This document shows, piece after piece, positions 21,880-33,215 of a stretch of 64,000 bases of DNA. A program made the translations under genes and the position numbers. The first letter of the stretch is position 1, and every line of letters starts with the position of its first letter. The DNA comes from Asterias rubens (Eukaryota; Echinodermata; Asteroidea; Forcipulatida; Asteriidae): NCBI RefSeq assembly GCF_902459465.1, contig NC_047069.1, forward strand, positions 4,869,171 through 4,933,170, read 5' to 3'. The notes beneath the pieces were generated by a model. It saw only the letters and a program-made list of their open reading frames with translations. It ran no database searches and was not told the DNA's origin.

Positions 21880-24800
21880 CTGCAAACAATTTTAAACGAT
21901 GATTACAATTTAAATTTTTGATTTTGTTTCATTGTACTCGTAATCCATGGATTACGAGTGCTCGAATTAAAATCCAGATTTTGACTTGCAATGAAATGTT
22001 TGCTGTAAGGCAAACTTTACATCATTATGAAAATTTGTGCTAGAGAGAAGCAATGTTTGTCACATAAATTTTTTCACAATTTCTACATCAAAACGAAAAA
22101 TCTGTGCGGTCCTACAGACTTACTCCTGAGTATGGAGAGATGCAAACTCTACATCAATAAGAAAAATCTGTGCCGTCATACAGACTTACTCCTGAGTATG
22201 GATAAACCCAAACTCTACATCAGTGAGAAAAATCTGTGCCGTCATACAGACTTACTCAGGAGTATGGAGAGACACAAACTCTACATCAATTAGAAAAATC
22301 TGTGCCGTCATACAGACTTACTCCTGAGTTTGGAGAGACGCAAACTCTACATCAATAAGAAAAATCTGTGCCGTCATACAGACTTTCTCCTGAGTTTGGA
22401 GAGACGCAAACTTTACATCAATAAGAAAAATCTGTGCCGTCCTACAGACTTACTCATGAGTATGGAGAGACTTAAACTCTACATCAATAAGAAAAACCTG
22501 TGCCGTCATTCATACAAACTTTCTTCTGAGTTTGGAGAGACACCAACTCTACATCAATAAGAAAAATCTGTGCCGTCATAGAGACTTGCTCCTGAGTATG
22601 GAGAAACACAAACTCTACATCAATAAGAAAAATCTGTGCCGTCATACAGACTTACTCAGGAGTTTGGAGAGACACAAACTCTACATCAATAAGAAAAATC
22701 TGTGCCATCATACAGACCTACTCCTGAATTAAACAAACACAAACTCTACATCAATAAGAAAAATCTGTGCCGTCACACAGACTTACTCCTGAGTTTGGAG
22801 AGACACAAACTCTACATCAATAAGGCAAATCTGTGCCGTCATACAGACTTACTCTGGAGTTTGAAGAGTCGCAAACTCCACATCAATAGGAACAATCTGT
22901 GCCGTACTACAGACTTTCTCATGAGTTTGGTGAGACGCCAACTCTTCATCAATAAGAAAAATCTATGCCGTCATACAGACTTACTCGGGAGTTTGGAGAG
23001 ACACAAACTCTACATCAATTAGAAAAATCTGTGCCGTCCTACAGACTTACTCCTGAGTTTGGAGAGACACAAACTCTACATCAATAAGAAAAATCTGTGC
23101 CGTCATACAGACTTACTCCTGAGTTTGGAGAGACACAAACTCTACATCAATAAGCAAAATCTGTGCCATCATACAGACTTACTCCTGAGTTTGGAGAGAC
23201 ACAAACTCTACATCAATTAGAAAAATCTGTGCCAACATACATACTTACTCCTGAGTTTGGAGAGACGCAAACTTTACATCAATAAGAAAAATCTGTGCCG
23301 TCATACAGACTTTCTCCTGATTTTTGAGAAACTCTTTTGAAAGAAGAAAAACCTGTGTTGGGTTTCAACATACCACAGACAAGAAGGGACTGATGTATAA
23401 CAATCCAAGTTGATCTTGCTTGAATAATTTTCTGATAAACCGGCTCTAGTACATGATGGATACTGCTCTTCAATCAGTCAATAATCTGCAAACAAAACAG
23501 GAAACACTGGCATTAAACTTTAATTCCAATAGTACTGCATCAACTGGGAATGGTTTATGAAAATTATGTGTACAGAACAAAACAAAAAACGGTTTGGAGC
23601 GATGTCACAATTTGGGTTCATAAATCATTTGTACGAAATAACATTAAACCTGGATTGGCTCTGAAACATGATGCAACATTGGTTGGACAATTTGGGGCAA
23701 TAACATCTTGGAATTCTTTTTTGAGGTGGAACAATACTGGTTTTTAAGAAGATTGATACTGTAAAATAAAAACTTGGAGTGCCATCTAAAAATGGCAACA
23801 ATTGGTTTCGGAAAAATATGTACAGCTCAACATCAACTTGGAATGTTTCAAGAGATGGCTAGGCGGTGCATGCAAACTCTACGTCAAATCAACATCTATG
23901 CCATCTCTTGAGTTTCAGAGACATTAACTCTACATCAATGAGAAAAATCTATGCCGTCACACAGACTTACTCCTGAATTTGGAGAGACGCAAACTCTAAA
24001 TCAATAAGAAAAATCTGTGCTGTCATACAGACTTACTCAGGACTTTGGAGAGACGCAAACTCTACATCAATAAGCAAAATTTGTTGCAACATACACACTT
24101 TCTTCCAAGTTCAGAGAGGTGCAAACTCTCAACCAACCAGAAAAATCTGTGCCGTCACACAGACTTACTTGGGAGTTTGGAGAGATGCATACTCTACATC
24201 AATAAGAAAACTCTGTGCCGTCCCACAGACTTTCTACTGAGCTAAGTTTGGAAGACGCAAACTTTTCATCAATAAGAAAAATTTGTTCTGTCATATAGAC
24301 TTTCCTCTAAGTTTAAAGAGATGCAAACTCTAAATCAACCAGAAATATCTGTGCTGTCACACAGACTTTCTCCTGAGTTTGCAGTAAAGTGTAAGGTGTA
24401 AGGTTTCAACATACCTCAGACAAGAAGGAAACGATGTATAACAATCCAAGTTGACCTTGCTTGAAGTATTTTCTGATAAACCGGCTCTAGTACATGATGG
24501 ATACTGGTCTTCAATCAGTCAATAATCTGGCATTAAACTTTCATTTCAACATTACTGCACCAACCTGAAATGGTTTTAAAAAAATGGTTTGGAGTAATGT
24601 CACAACTTTGGTCACAAGTCATTAGTACAGAAAAACATTAAACCTGGAATGGTTCTGAAACACGATGCAACATTGGTTGGACAATTTTGGGCAATAACAT
24701 CTTGGATTATTTTCTTGAGATGGAACAATACTGGTTTGAAAGAGATTGAAACAGTAACACAAGACGTGTCAAAAGTTTGAGCTTTAAATATATGTACAGT

Positions 24801-25679
24801 TCAACATCAACTTGGAATGTTTCAAGAGATGGCAGGTAGGTGGTTGAGAGAGATGCAAACTCTCAATCAATTTGAAAAGTCTGGGCCTTCATTAAGACTT
24901 TCTCATGAGTTTGGAGAGACGCAAACTCTTTATAGAAACATCTGTGCCGTCATACAGACTTTCTCCTGAGTTTGGAGAATTGCATATACTACATCAGTAA
25001 GAAAAATCTGTGCCGTCATACAGACTTTCTACTGAGTTTGGAGAGATGCAAACCTCTTAATTATCTCTCATGAGTTTGGAGAGATGCAAATCACTTAATG
25101 TATAAGAACAATCTGTGCCATCATAGAGACTTTCTTCTGGGTTTGGAGAGATGCAAACCACTTAATTCATAAGAAAAATCTGTGCCGTCATACACACTTT
25201 CTCCTGAGTTTGGAGAGTTGCAAACCTCTTAATTTATAAGAAAAATGTGTGCCGTGATACAAACTTTCTCCTGAGTTTGGAGAGATGCAAACTCTTCAAA
25301 GAAAAATCTGTGCCAGCATACAGACTTTCTCCTGAGTTTGGAGAGACGCAAACTCTAAAATCAATAAGAAAAATCTGTGCCGTCATACAGACTTTCTACT
25401 GAGTTTGCAATCTTGTTCTTAATGTTTGCACTTCTACACGTATTCAACATTTGAAATGTTAGTTTCTACTTACCTCATACAAGGAGAGATTGATGCAATC
25501 CAAAACATCTTCTGATAAATCAGGTTCTTCTTCATGATGGATACTGGTAAAACCCTCACACAAAAAAAAAAGAAATAAGAAAGAAAGGGGAAGTAGGGGA
25601 AATAGTGTAAACCATATGCATAAATATTTTTTCCCCTTCTCTTTTGACTCTATTTTCACTGATATTATGTACACATACG

Positions 25680-26116
25680 CCCCATAGAAGTAGAAATTAT
25701 CTTATTGTCACATAAAACTTTGCATGCAAGCGTTTCTTGAAACCCTCCCCCCAAAAAAGAACAAACAGAAGAAGAAAATAAAGGAAGTATAAGTTGCATA
25801 AATTAGAAATTGTCACCTTTTCCTCTACTTTCCCTGATAGTAGTAGAATTTATATTATCGTCACATAAAACTTTGCATGCAAGTGTCCCTGGAAACCCTC
25901 CCAAACAAAGTATCTTGAAAAGAAAATAGGGGAAATTATTATGCCCAATTTGTTGCATCCTTTTTTCACTTTACATGTTTGCCCCAATAGTGAGGTGGAT
26001 AAATCCACACCCCCAGCCCGGGAAATAATTATGCCCAATTTGATGCATCTTTTTGTCCACTTTACATGCACGCCCCAATTATAGTGAAGTGGATAAATCC
26101 ACACCCCAGCCCAAAA
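25680..26116. repeat. Two short direct duplications
   Basis: About 60 bp with CACATAAAACTTTGCATGCA and GAAACCCTCCC occurs near 25690 and 25850. About 90 bp with AATTATGCCCAATTTG, TTTACATG and GTGGATAAATCCACACC occurs at about 25930-26015 and 26025-26105. No gene is recognised in 25.6-26.6 kb otherwise. Confidence 0.7.
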
Positions 26117-26687
26117 TAACTGTCAGTTTTGTTCTCTTATATTGTGGGCCTCCATTTGATGAGAAATACAACCTTTAGTTTTAACACATTACTTTTTGAA
26201 TTGATGACGAAATTTGTATATTTTTGGGATACCTTGATTCCCAACATTAATATTTGTTTATCCCCAATGAAAATTTGCATAATTTGAATTAACTTTAATA
26301 GTTAAAAGTGAAAATTGTATATCAATGTTGTCAGTCATAACAATGTAAGAAAAGTGTCATAAAACGTCAAAAACGAGGCAATGAATTGTTTACTTTATAC
26401 ACTGTAATCACCACACTTAAATCTATCAGAGCCTTATAAATATGTACATTGCTTTCAGTCTTAAAGCCCTGAAAAGTTTAAATTAAAAAATAAAAGCAGG
26501 CAGAAAATAAAACAAGTGCGCCCTCAATAGTCGGCTTTTGGAAAATGTTCACTTCCTGGCTGGCTGTTCCGTCTATTCTACTTACTTGCTACAACACATC
26601 AACAAACAAGGACCACCCTCCCACAATTGCCATAAAAATACAGTGTTCGTGTTCATCTTGCAAAAGATTTGCTAGTTGGTGTAAAAC

Positions 26688-29600
26688 ATGGGAATGGCTG
26701 TTTTACAGACAGTTCCTGAAGGTAGGTAGGGAATCCGGAAATAAACCGTGATCGTGCAAACACTAATACAGCATCAATGATTGATTCATTTTGGACTCCA
26801 TTCGTTTGTACACACTACTGTCACTACATTTATGATTTACACACTCAGTGTGTTAGTGTACAAACTGACTAAGTCCGTGATTAGTTCATTCAGTCTTTGC
26901 CACTCACTAATGTCAGATGTTGTTGTAGTTCAGTTATTTTATACTTGTGTCATAAAAAACTCTTACTAAAACACTTTAAAATTATTTGTTAACGTTGTTT
27001 ACACTATTGCCTTATTAATAATAATAATATAAGTATATTACTAAGGCAAGAGAAAAGTTTTACCATACCCGTAAAAGAGTCCTATTTTTATTTAGACCTT
27101 TCCTTATTCAACTGATCAGGGGCGTGCATTTTTGTTTCCGTTCTCAATTAAAAATAGGACTCTTGTGATCGTTAGCATTTGTTATCGCTGCAGTTATGTG
27201 ACTGGCCCTTCACAGTACATATATTTCCCAGATGTCGAGAGACTTTGACACTATTTTAACATGTTCATGCTCATTTGCGAGTTGTTAATTTAAATTAAAT
27301 GAATAGGATCAAAAAGCCAACCAAATATTTAACTAGGACTGGAGGTTAAACTTATCTGGTAATCCTGTATAGCAATTCTTTTCTGGGAAAAGTTTCTGTA
27401 TGGCGCCACCACTTTTTCATTCGAAATAAAATATTATAGTATCTAATTTACCTGATTGATATATCCCCTTGTGTAAAAATTAGTGAAAAAGTGGTGGCGC
27501 CATACGGAAAGTTATCCCTTTTCTGTGCTTAGCAAGTTCTTGTGCGTACAAGTTTGATTAAATCCGGCCCTATTCTTTTGTGTGTATATTTCCGAGTAGG
27601 ATTTACCAGTGCAGTAGAGCATCTGAACACCTTTCCTCAGGATATATTTGCAGAGCTGTGTCAGGAAGTCATATCTTTCCTCCAGTATACTAAGGGTCTG
27701 GTCAAAGCATCTCAGGTCCTTGATGTAAGTAGAGAATAGGACGAACATATACACGTACGATTAACAATTTGCAGTTTCCATCAGACAGTACCGGTTAGTT
27801 GCGATAAGGTAACGCCAGAACACTCCTCTAGGATTCGCTGTCGGGAGGTGGGTAACATTATCGCAACTGTATGAATCTTCTAGAGGAATGTTTCTGTCAA
27901 AGAGAGACGATTAAGGTACTGGAGTTTATGCTTGAAACTTCCCCTTTTCCCAGGGGTTATTGTGTAAGGGTGGGATGTGCACTAGACCTTTCCTTTGAAC
28001 ATGTAAATTGCAATGTTGTTGTGGGGGGGGGGGGGATGATATGATTTTGTAGCCAACTGTTTTTCCTCTTTGATTTAGAGACTTCATGAAGCCGATGTTG
28101 AAAGTAGCGAGGAAAGTGTACAAGCAGTCATCAATGCACTCACATTCTTATTCAGGTAACAGACGTTTAAAGGCACTCAACACTATTGGTAATTAATCTA
28201 CTCAAAATAAACTTTAGCATAAAAAAACCTTACTTGGTAACGAGCAATGGAGAGCTGTTGATATTATAAAACATTGTGAGAAAAGGCTCCCTCTGATGTA
28301 ACGTAGTTTTTGAGCAGTAATTTCTCACTCAAATGTAAAAGGACTTCAGGCCTGAAACCTGTTATTAGGCATCTGATTAACGCCAAGCTGGCAACAGCCA
28401 ATCCCTCTCATAAAAACATTGGTTTAACCGATGAAAGACATTGGACACTATTGGTAATTGTCTAAGACCAGTCTTCTCACTTGGTGTATCTCAATTTTGC
28501 ATAAAATAACAAACCTGTGAAAAATTTGAGCTCAATCGGTCATCGAAGTTGCGAGATAATAATGAAAGAAAAAACACCCTTGTCATGCGAAGTTGTGTGC
28601 TTTCAGATGCTTGATTGCGAGACCTCAAATTGTAAATCTGAGGTCTCAAAATTTGGTTTAGGTGAGAATTCTGAATCAGAGAATATCAAAGAATCTTTCT
28701 TCGACCGTATTCAAATTATTAATTTTCAACTTGTCAACAGTTGCCATTGTTGTTTTGTTTGCAGATCAGCAGCAAGATCAAAGGTTGTTGCAGAAGACTT
28801 AGTGAAGGAACTAAAACACAGCCTAGCGTGGTCTGATGGGAGCTTGAGTGTCATTAAACATTTGTGGGCAGATCAGGTTGGTAAACGTTGGGGGGTGGCC
28901 ATTGGTAGGCCAGTGCATTAGCACTTAGAAATGGTGCAAGAACTGTTAAAATTCCAGTTAAAATGGATAGGTGACTATTGGTAATTATTCAAAAGAATTG
29001 TTAGCATGACAATTTACTTGATAACGATTAATGAAGCGCTGTTGATGGTATAAAACATGGTGAGAAACGGCTCCCTCTGAAGTAAGGTAGTTTTTGATAA
29101 AGACTTCAGGCCTGAAGTTTTTTATTAATATGCATCTAAAAGCACACAAAGTTGTGCAACAAGGGCGTTTGTTCTGTTATTATTCTCTTGCAACTTCGAT
29201 GACCAATTAAGCCCAAATTTTCAAAGGTTTGTTATTTTGTGCATATGTTGGGACACACCAAGTGAAAATACTGGTCGTTCACAATTACCAAACGTGTCCT
29301 GTGTCTTTAAAAGATAAACATAGTGTAAAATACATTTTGTTTTGTACCTGAGGTGTAGTATCCTTTTTTTCTACTCCAGGGCCAGTCCTTCTCTTCCCTT
29401 GAGCTTGCCAATAATCTCCTCAGTGTTGGTCAACTTGTGGACATGCAGTGGAAACTAGGTGTAGCTATGACATCGGATAGCTGCAGAAGCCTCAATTCCA
29501 CCTTTGTTGTCATGGCAATTAAGGTCGCTGACCCTTCCGGTAAGGTCACGACGAGGTCGTTTGAGATGACCGTAGCTGAGTTCAAGGTAAAGACTCAACA

Positions 29601-30172
29601 GTGGTGAACTATTTTTAAAACGCATTAATTGTTGAATCTAGGAATCATCAGCAAAAAAATGCATGTGAACTTGTAGTTTTAGAACATTAAAAAATGTTGG
29701 TGGTTTTTGCACACTGAGATAACAAAAGAATGATCACAAACTGTTCATACATGGACGTTCTGAAGTGCACAACTTAATATGTTATCTTTCTGAATGAGCC
29801 CACATAGTACAGTAAGCCAGATTACAAATCAATTATCAAAAAGTAAGAGAAGCTTCAATATAAGAAACTTGTAGTGCCACAAGTTGGATAACTTTTGAGT
29901 TATTGGTAGTTCTGACAGTATACTCTTCAGACATACAGAATATACTGTTTGAAATGTTGAGTCCATCGGTTCTCCATAGAACCACCAATCACTCTAAAGA
30001 GATCTATCCACATGATGTCACTAAAAGGTGATGTTTACGTTTATTGTCCTTCCACCGTGCAAACTTTCAAAGAGAGAGAGACTTATAAAATAAATATTCT
30101 ATGCCTTTTTCCCCCCCGAAGGCTTTTTCTAAACAAATGAGGGAGATGGCAGCAATGTTGGAGACTGTATAA
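26688..30172 (+). CDS. COMMD6: COMM domain-containing protein 6, long form (six exons)
   Basis: Six exons join in frame: 26688-26721, 27600-27724, 28079-28155, 28765-28876, 29380-29586 and 30122-30172 (TAA), 606 nt for 201 residues. Every internal border is AG/GT and all phases match; for example exon 1 ends in a lone G that completes a Gly codon with GA at 27600. The start is the first in-frame ATG (26688, A at -3, G at +4); an in-frame TAA at 26682 lies just before it, and a second in-frame ATG follows at 26694. Residues about 12-115 look like the alpha-helical HN domain of COMMD proteins. The C-terminal 70 residues are a COMM domain with LVDMQWKLGVAM, SDSCRSL, VADPSGKV, SFEMTVAEF and the C-terminal MAAMLETV. 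Mammalian COMMD6 is known as a short form lacking most of the N-terminal domain; this one keeps it. The family acts in the Commander/CCC endosomal recycling complex and modulates NF-kB. Introns 2 and 3 carry TTAA-flanked transposons. Another COMMD paralogue is possible but the COMM domain best fits COMMD6. Confidence 0.9.
27385..27515. mobile_element. Foldback element in COMMD6 intron 1
   Basis: TATGGCGCCACCACTTTTTC at about 27400 is complementary to GAAAAAGTGGTGGCGCCATA at about 27484, with matching flanks (AAAGTTTC and GGAAAGTT) outside. The spacer is AT-rich. It ends about 85 bp before exon 2 of COMMD6. Confidence 0.75.
27795..27900. mobile_element. Small inverted repeat in COMMD6 intron 2
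   Basis: AGTTGCGATAAGGTAAC pairs with GTAACATTATCGCAACT, and ACACTCCTCTAGGATTC with GAATCTTCTAGAGGAATGT, in an interleaved order. It may be a relic of a foldback element. A run of about 14 G follows near 28022. Confidence 0.5.
28167..28645. mobile_element. TTAA-MITE family M, two truncated halves in COMMD6 intron 2
   Basis: A plus-oriented left half begins TTAAAGGCACTCAACACTAT (28167 to about 28377). After about 55 bp of other sequence, a minus-oriented half with GACATTGGACACTATTGG runs from about 28434 to 28645. Family M internal marks present are GAGAAAAGGCTCCCTCTG and GGTCATCGAAGTTGCGAG. Confidence 0.8.
28958..29311. mobile_element. TTAA-MITE family M copy in COMMD6 intron 3
   Basis: Runs from a decayed left end (TTAAAATGGATAGGTGACTA) to CGTGTCCTGTGTCTTTAA. 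Internal marks GAAACGGCTCCCTCTGAAGT and CTTGCAACTTCGATGACCAA identify the family. Confidence 0.85.
29587..30121. other. COMMD6 intron 5, no further feature
   Basis: It starts GTAAAGAC and ends in a C-rich acceptor tract (TTTTTCCCCCCCGAAG). No transposon is recognised apart from a short GA repeat near 30070. Confidence 0.6.
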
Positions 30173-30445
30173 CGCAACTAAAGAAGAAGAAAAAATGTCC
30201 ACTACACAATCAGGCAGTTTGATGAAACCTATTCACATCTAAAGGGACCTGGAAATGACAGTGAATGAACTGCTTCAGCTCTCAGTATAGCTCCACTGCA
30301 GTTTTACACTTTAATCTTACTTGATAAAAGCTGTTGGTTTCACCTTCTGAATATTCTTTGGCCGGGTACATGTTTGGATGCCAGGGTCGGGACGTCATGA
30401 TTTCATTTTCACTCTTTCATTTTGTCAAACAAATCTAGCACACAA

Positions 30446-30600
30446 TGGGTGAGTTCGTTTAGCTTCCCTAGGTCGACCCTGGTGTGTGGCGGATTTTTTT
30501 TCTAGGACGAACGTGGGTTATTATCTGCACACGTTCGTCCTGAGAGAAAAAAACGCCACACACCGGGGTCGACCTGGGGAAGCTAAACGAACGCACCCAT
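30446..30600. mobile_element. Near-perfect foldback MITE, about 70-bp arms
   Basis: The arm TGGGTGAGTTCGTTTAGCTT, then CCCTAGGTCGACC, GTGTGTGGCG and GGACGAACGTG, is matched by its complement up to GCTAAACGAACGCACCCA. The loop is about 12 bp. It lies 275 bp after the COMMD6 stop, so it may be transcribed in the 3' UTR as a hairpin. Confidence 0.9.
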
Positions 30601-30881
30601 AGTTACCAAAGTGACTAGCATAAAGTGAAATCACTGCACACCACCTTTAATTTGTGGGTGATCAACTGTGTTTTAATGCTGAGCGAACATTTTATGTTCA
30701 AAACCTTTCATCCTCAGTTATGATACTGGGCCTAATGAAATGGCGTAATTTGCATAAGGTATATTGCATACAAACACCGCACGTACATTTTAATATCATT
30801 TTTTTTATACAGTAATCTATTCAAAAAATTTGAATACATTTGGAGTCAGGATTGTTTGCGCTTTTATACATTTCAGGTACT

Positions 30882-30887
30882 AATAAA
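30882..30887 (+). promoter_or_regulatory. possible poly(A) signal downstream of COMMD6
   Basis: AATAAA occurs about 710 bp after the COMMD6 stop codon, beyond a foldback element at 30446-30600. Another AATAAA lies near 32443. Which one ends the transcript cannot be decided from sequence alone. Confidence 0.3.
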
Positions 30888-31005
30888 TCATAAATATTTT
30901 TGTTTATCTTTGATTATCAAGATGACAAATGTGTTAATACTCAACTGATTTGGTATCCTGAAACAGTTTTCTTGATAGTTCAACTACTTACATAAAAAAA
31001 ACTGC

Positions 31006-31505
31006 TTAAAGGCAGTGGACACTATTGGTAATTACTCAAAATAACTATTAGCATAACCCCTTACTTGGTAACGAGTAATGGGGAGAGGTTGATAGTATAA
31101 AACGGCTCCCTCTGAAGTGACATAGTTTTGTGAAAGAAGCAATTTTCGATACCTCAGATTTAGATTTTGGTATCAGAATCAAGCATACAACTTTGTGTGA
31201 CCATGGTGTAACGAGGGTGTTTTTTTTTCTTCAATAATATCTCGCAACTTTGACGACCAATAGGAGACTTTCCAACGCTAGGTGGCGGCAGACATACCGG
31301 GTAAATTTCCATTGTTTACGTAGTTCTGAACATGCGCATAATTCTGAGAACAATGGATTTACCCGGTAAGTCTGCTGCCCTCTATCGTCCCAGAAAGTCT
31401 CCCATTGAGCTCAAATTTCCACAGGTTTGTTATTTTATGCATGTGCCGAGATACAACTGTGGAGACTAGTCTTTGACAATTACCAATAGTGTCCAGTGTC
31501 TTTAA
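31006..31505. mobile_element. TTAA-MITE family M interrupted by another MITE
   Basis: Ends are TTAAAGGCAGTGGACACTAT and ATAGTGTCCAGTGTCTTTAA. At 31262-31403 the sequence GACCAAT|TGAGCTC, intact elsewhere in the family, is split by a different inverted-repeat element starting GGAGACTTTCCAACGCTAGG and ending with its complement. So the inner element is younger than this copy. Confidence 0.88.
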
Positions 31506-31585
31506 AGCTCTTGCAGAAACAACATCCTTGCATCTGTTGAAGTTGTTGCTACAGAAGCTTATGCAGTTTTTGTACATTTAGCTAT

Positions 31586-32110
31586 AAAAGCACTGGACAC
31601 TTTTTACTCAAAATAACTGTCAGCATAATAAATTACTTAGTAACAAGCAATGGAGAGCTGTTGATAGTATAAAACATTTTGAGAAATGGCTCCCTCTGAA
31701 GTAACATGCTTTTTGAGATAGAGGTATTTTCTCACTCAAATATGAAAAGACTTAAGGCCTTTTATTGTGCATCTAAAAGCATACAAACTTGTGCAACAGA
31801 ACAAGGGTGTTTTTCTGTCATTATTCTCTTGTAACTTCGATGACCAATTGAGTCCAAATTTTCACAGGTTTGTTATTTTATGGGTATGTTGAGATACACC
31901 AAGTGAGAATACAGCCATCAATTTCACAAAGAGTTAGGACTCGTCTTATCAGGACGAGTAACTCGTCCTAACTTAGGATTAATCTTAAGGTCTGCATGCT
32001 ACAATGCAGGGTTGGGACTCGTCCTAAGTCCTAAGATTAGTCTTAAGTAAGGAAGAGTTTTGTGAAATGGACGGCTGGTCTTTTACAATTACCAAGTGTC
32101 CAGTGTCTTT
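31586..32110. mobile_element. TTAA-MITE family M interrupted by a TTTCACAAA-type MITE
   Basis: The family M copy runs from AAAAGCACTGGACAC to GTGTCCAGTGTCTTTA. At about 31914-32075 an inserted element has ends GCCATCAATTTCACAAAGAG and the complement of GCCGTCCATTTCACAAAACT, with GGACTCGTC repeats inside. The host sequence GAGAATACTGGTC is split at this point. Confidence 0.85.
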
Positions 32111-32112
32111 AT

Positions 32113-32935
32113 GTGCTGCTACTACTACCTTCCTTGTTTGATGGGCTAATCAGTTGTGCTTAATCTCTTCTTGAAGTGCCACCATCTTCAGCAAAGTTAG
32201 GTACGATCTGATATTATTTATCTTGCCAAAACAAGTGAAGTAAAAACAAATGTTTGTGTAACAAAACAAAAAACATGCAATTGCTTTGTTTTCTAAAAAT
32301 TTACATTGCTTTCTTGTCACATGTTCACAGGTTGTGCAATTTCTTTTTGTTAAACAAGATGATCCGAATGGAAATGATTTTGTAATTTACTGATCGTTGG
32401 TTAATGTGCTTGTAAATAAATAAGAAATGTAAATATGCAACAATAAATAGAAAAAAAGGAAAATAAAAGTGATATATTTGTAAATTGCAACAGTGTCTTT
32501 AGGGGTTCGTGGGAGGGGGGGGGGTTCGGGTGAGTGGGTGACTGCTATTGTAATAACAAACACAAAACAAATTAATTCAACTATGATTTTATTTTGTAAA
32601 TAACATTTTTTAAATTAACAATATCAACAAAATCAACATCCTGGCAACAAAACAAAACTACAAAATGCTGTTTACAAAAAATAAATAATTAATGAGGTGA
32701 AATAGACAACAAAACGGAACAAAATGTCCAACACAAAATGATTTTGAACAAATGCAGAAAAGGTTTTTGTTTGTTACCTGTTCCTTCAGGCTTGTGCTTC
32801 TACATTTTAGTCCAGGACGAGCAACCTGTTTTCATCACAAAATCTTTTCTGGCAGTTTACTAACAACCTTTCTATGAAAAAAATATCTTCACAATCACTT
32901 TTTGAGTAACTCAATTGAAACTTGAAATAGAATAA
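32113..32935. other. AT-rich spacer, no gene recognised
   Basis: It has a G-rich run near 32511 and many A/T tracts. One 48-nt minus-strand stretch near 32778-32825 has acceptor- and donor-like borders and is open, but nothing ties it to a gene. Confidence 0.4.
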
Positions 32936-32939
32936 TTTT

Positions 32940-33215
32940 ATTTATTTATAGATGCCCATTTTGCATCCAGGATCAAGAATGTTATTTGTTTTTTACCCTT
33001 CAAAACCAAACAGTATAAATAAAGGATTCAGACTGCCTCTGACCACTGGGCTAGCTCTGTGGTCTAGTCGTAAGATGTCTGCTCTAGAAATGCAAAGGTC
33101 GTTGGTTTGAATCCCACCCAAGTGATTTGCCTGTGGATTTTTCACAGGACTCCAGGGAAAGGACTGAGTTTAAAGTGTTCCATACACATACAGTAGCAAG
33201 GGTAAAAAAACAATT
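32940..33215 (+). mobile_element. tRNA-derived SINE (plus orientation)
   Basis: A tRNA-like head near 33050-33125 has TGTGGTCTAGTCGTAAGATG and GGTTTGAATCCCACCC (box A and box B like), followed by TTTCACAGGACTCCAGGGAA. It is the same family as 16920-17150 on the minus strand. Sequence before the head (ATGCCCATTTTGCATCCAGG) resembles the family's 3' end and may come from a neighbouring copy. Confidence 0.75.

Larger units (their letters stand above)
15540..25420. repeat. Field of 66-bp repeats with higher-order blocks
   Basis: The 66-bp unit joins TCTGTGCCGTCATACAGACT, TACTCCTGAGTTTGGAGAGA and CGCAAACTCTACATCAATAA plus GAAAAA. Since 66 is 22 codons, clean runs give long plus-strand frames (ERRKLYINKKNLCRHTDLLL), most regular at 22.1-23.3 kb and 20.3-20.7 kb. 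Between runs are longer repeated blocks with CAACCTGGAATGGTTTATGA, TTGGTTGGACAATTTTGGGC and TCTTGGAATACTTTCTTGAG, and one cassette B each. I read the open frames as by-products: they stop abruptly and have no start context. Confidence 0.9.
15763..25543 (-). other. Exon-like cassette B, nine copies
   Basis: Plus-strand spans are 15763-15874, 16703-16795, 17590-17661, 18296-18411, 19699-19813, 20850-20961, 23374-23485, 24415-24526 and 25474-25543. On the minus strand a typical copy follows TTTTGTTTGCAG, begins ATTATTGACTGATTGAAGAG and ends CCTTCTTGTCTGAG before GTATGTTG. The copies at 16.7 and 25.5 kb differ: they end CTCTCCTTGTATGAG before GTAAGTAG, and the one at 16.7 kb is open in one frame throughout. 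The 25.5 kb copy has another acceptor with a long pyrimidine tract (TTTTACCAG). Most other copies have stops early in each frame I tried. Confidence 0.45.

Noticed and set aside
26545..26751. Separate small gene MFTSWLAV...
   Set aside because: It overlaps COMMD6 exon 1 and its donor in another frame and has no recognisable domain; at most it is an upstream frame.
28517..28921. Single continuous 134-residue gene
   Set aside because: The left half is transposon family M in COMMD6 intron 2; only 28765-28876 is coding, as exon 4 of COMMD6.
32778..32825. Possible 48-nt minus-strand exon (VARPGLKCRSTSLKEQ)
   Set aside because: Borders are acceptable and phase is open, but the peptide does not resemble the MICU C-terminus, and such short matches are expected by chance.
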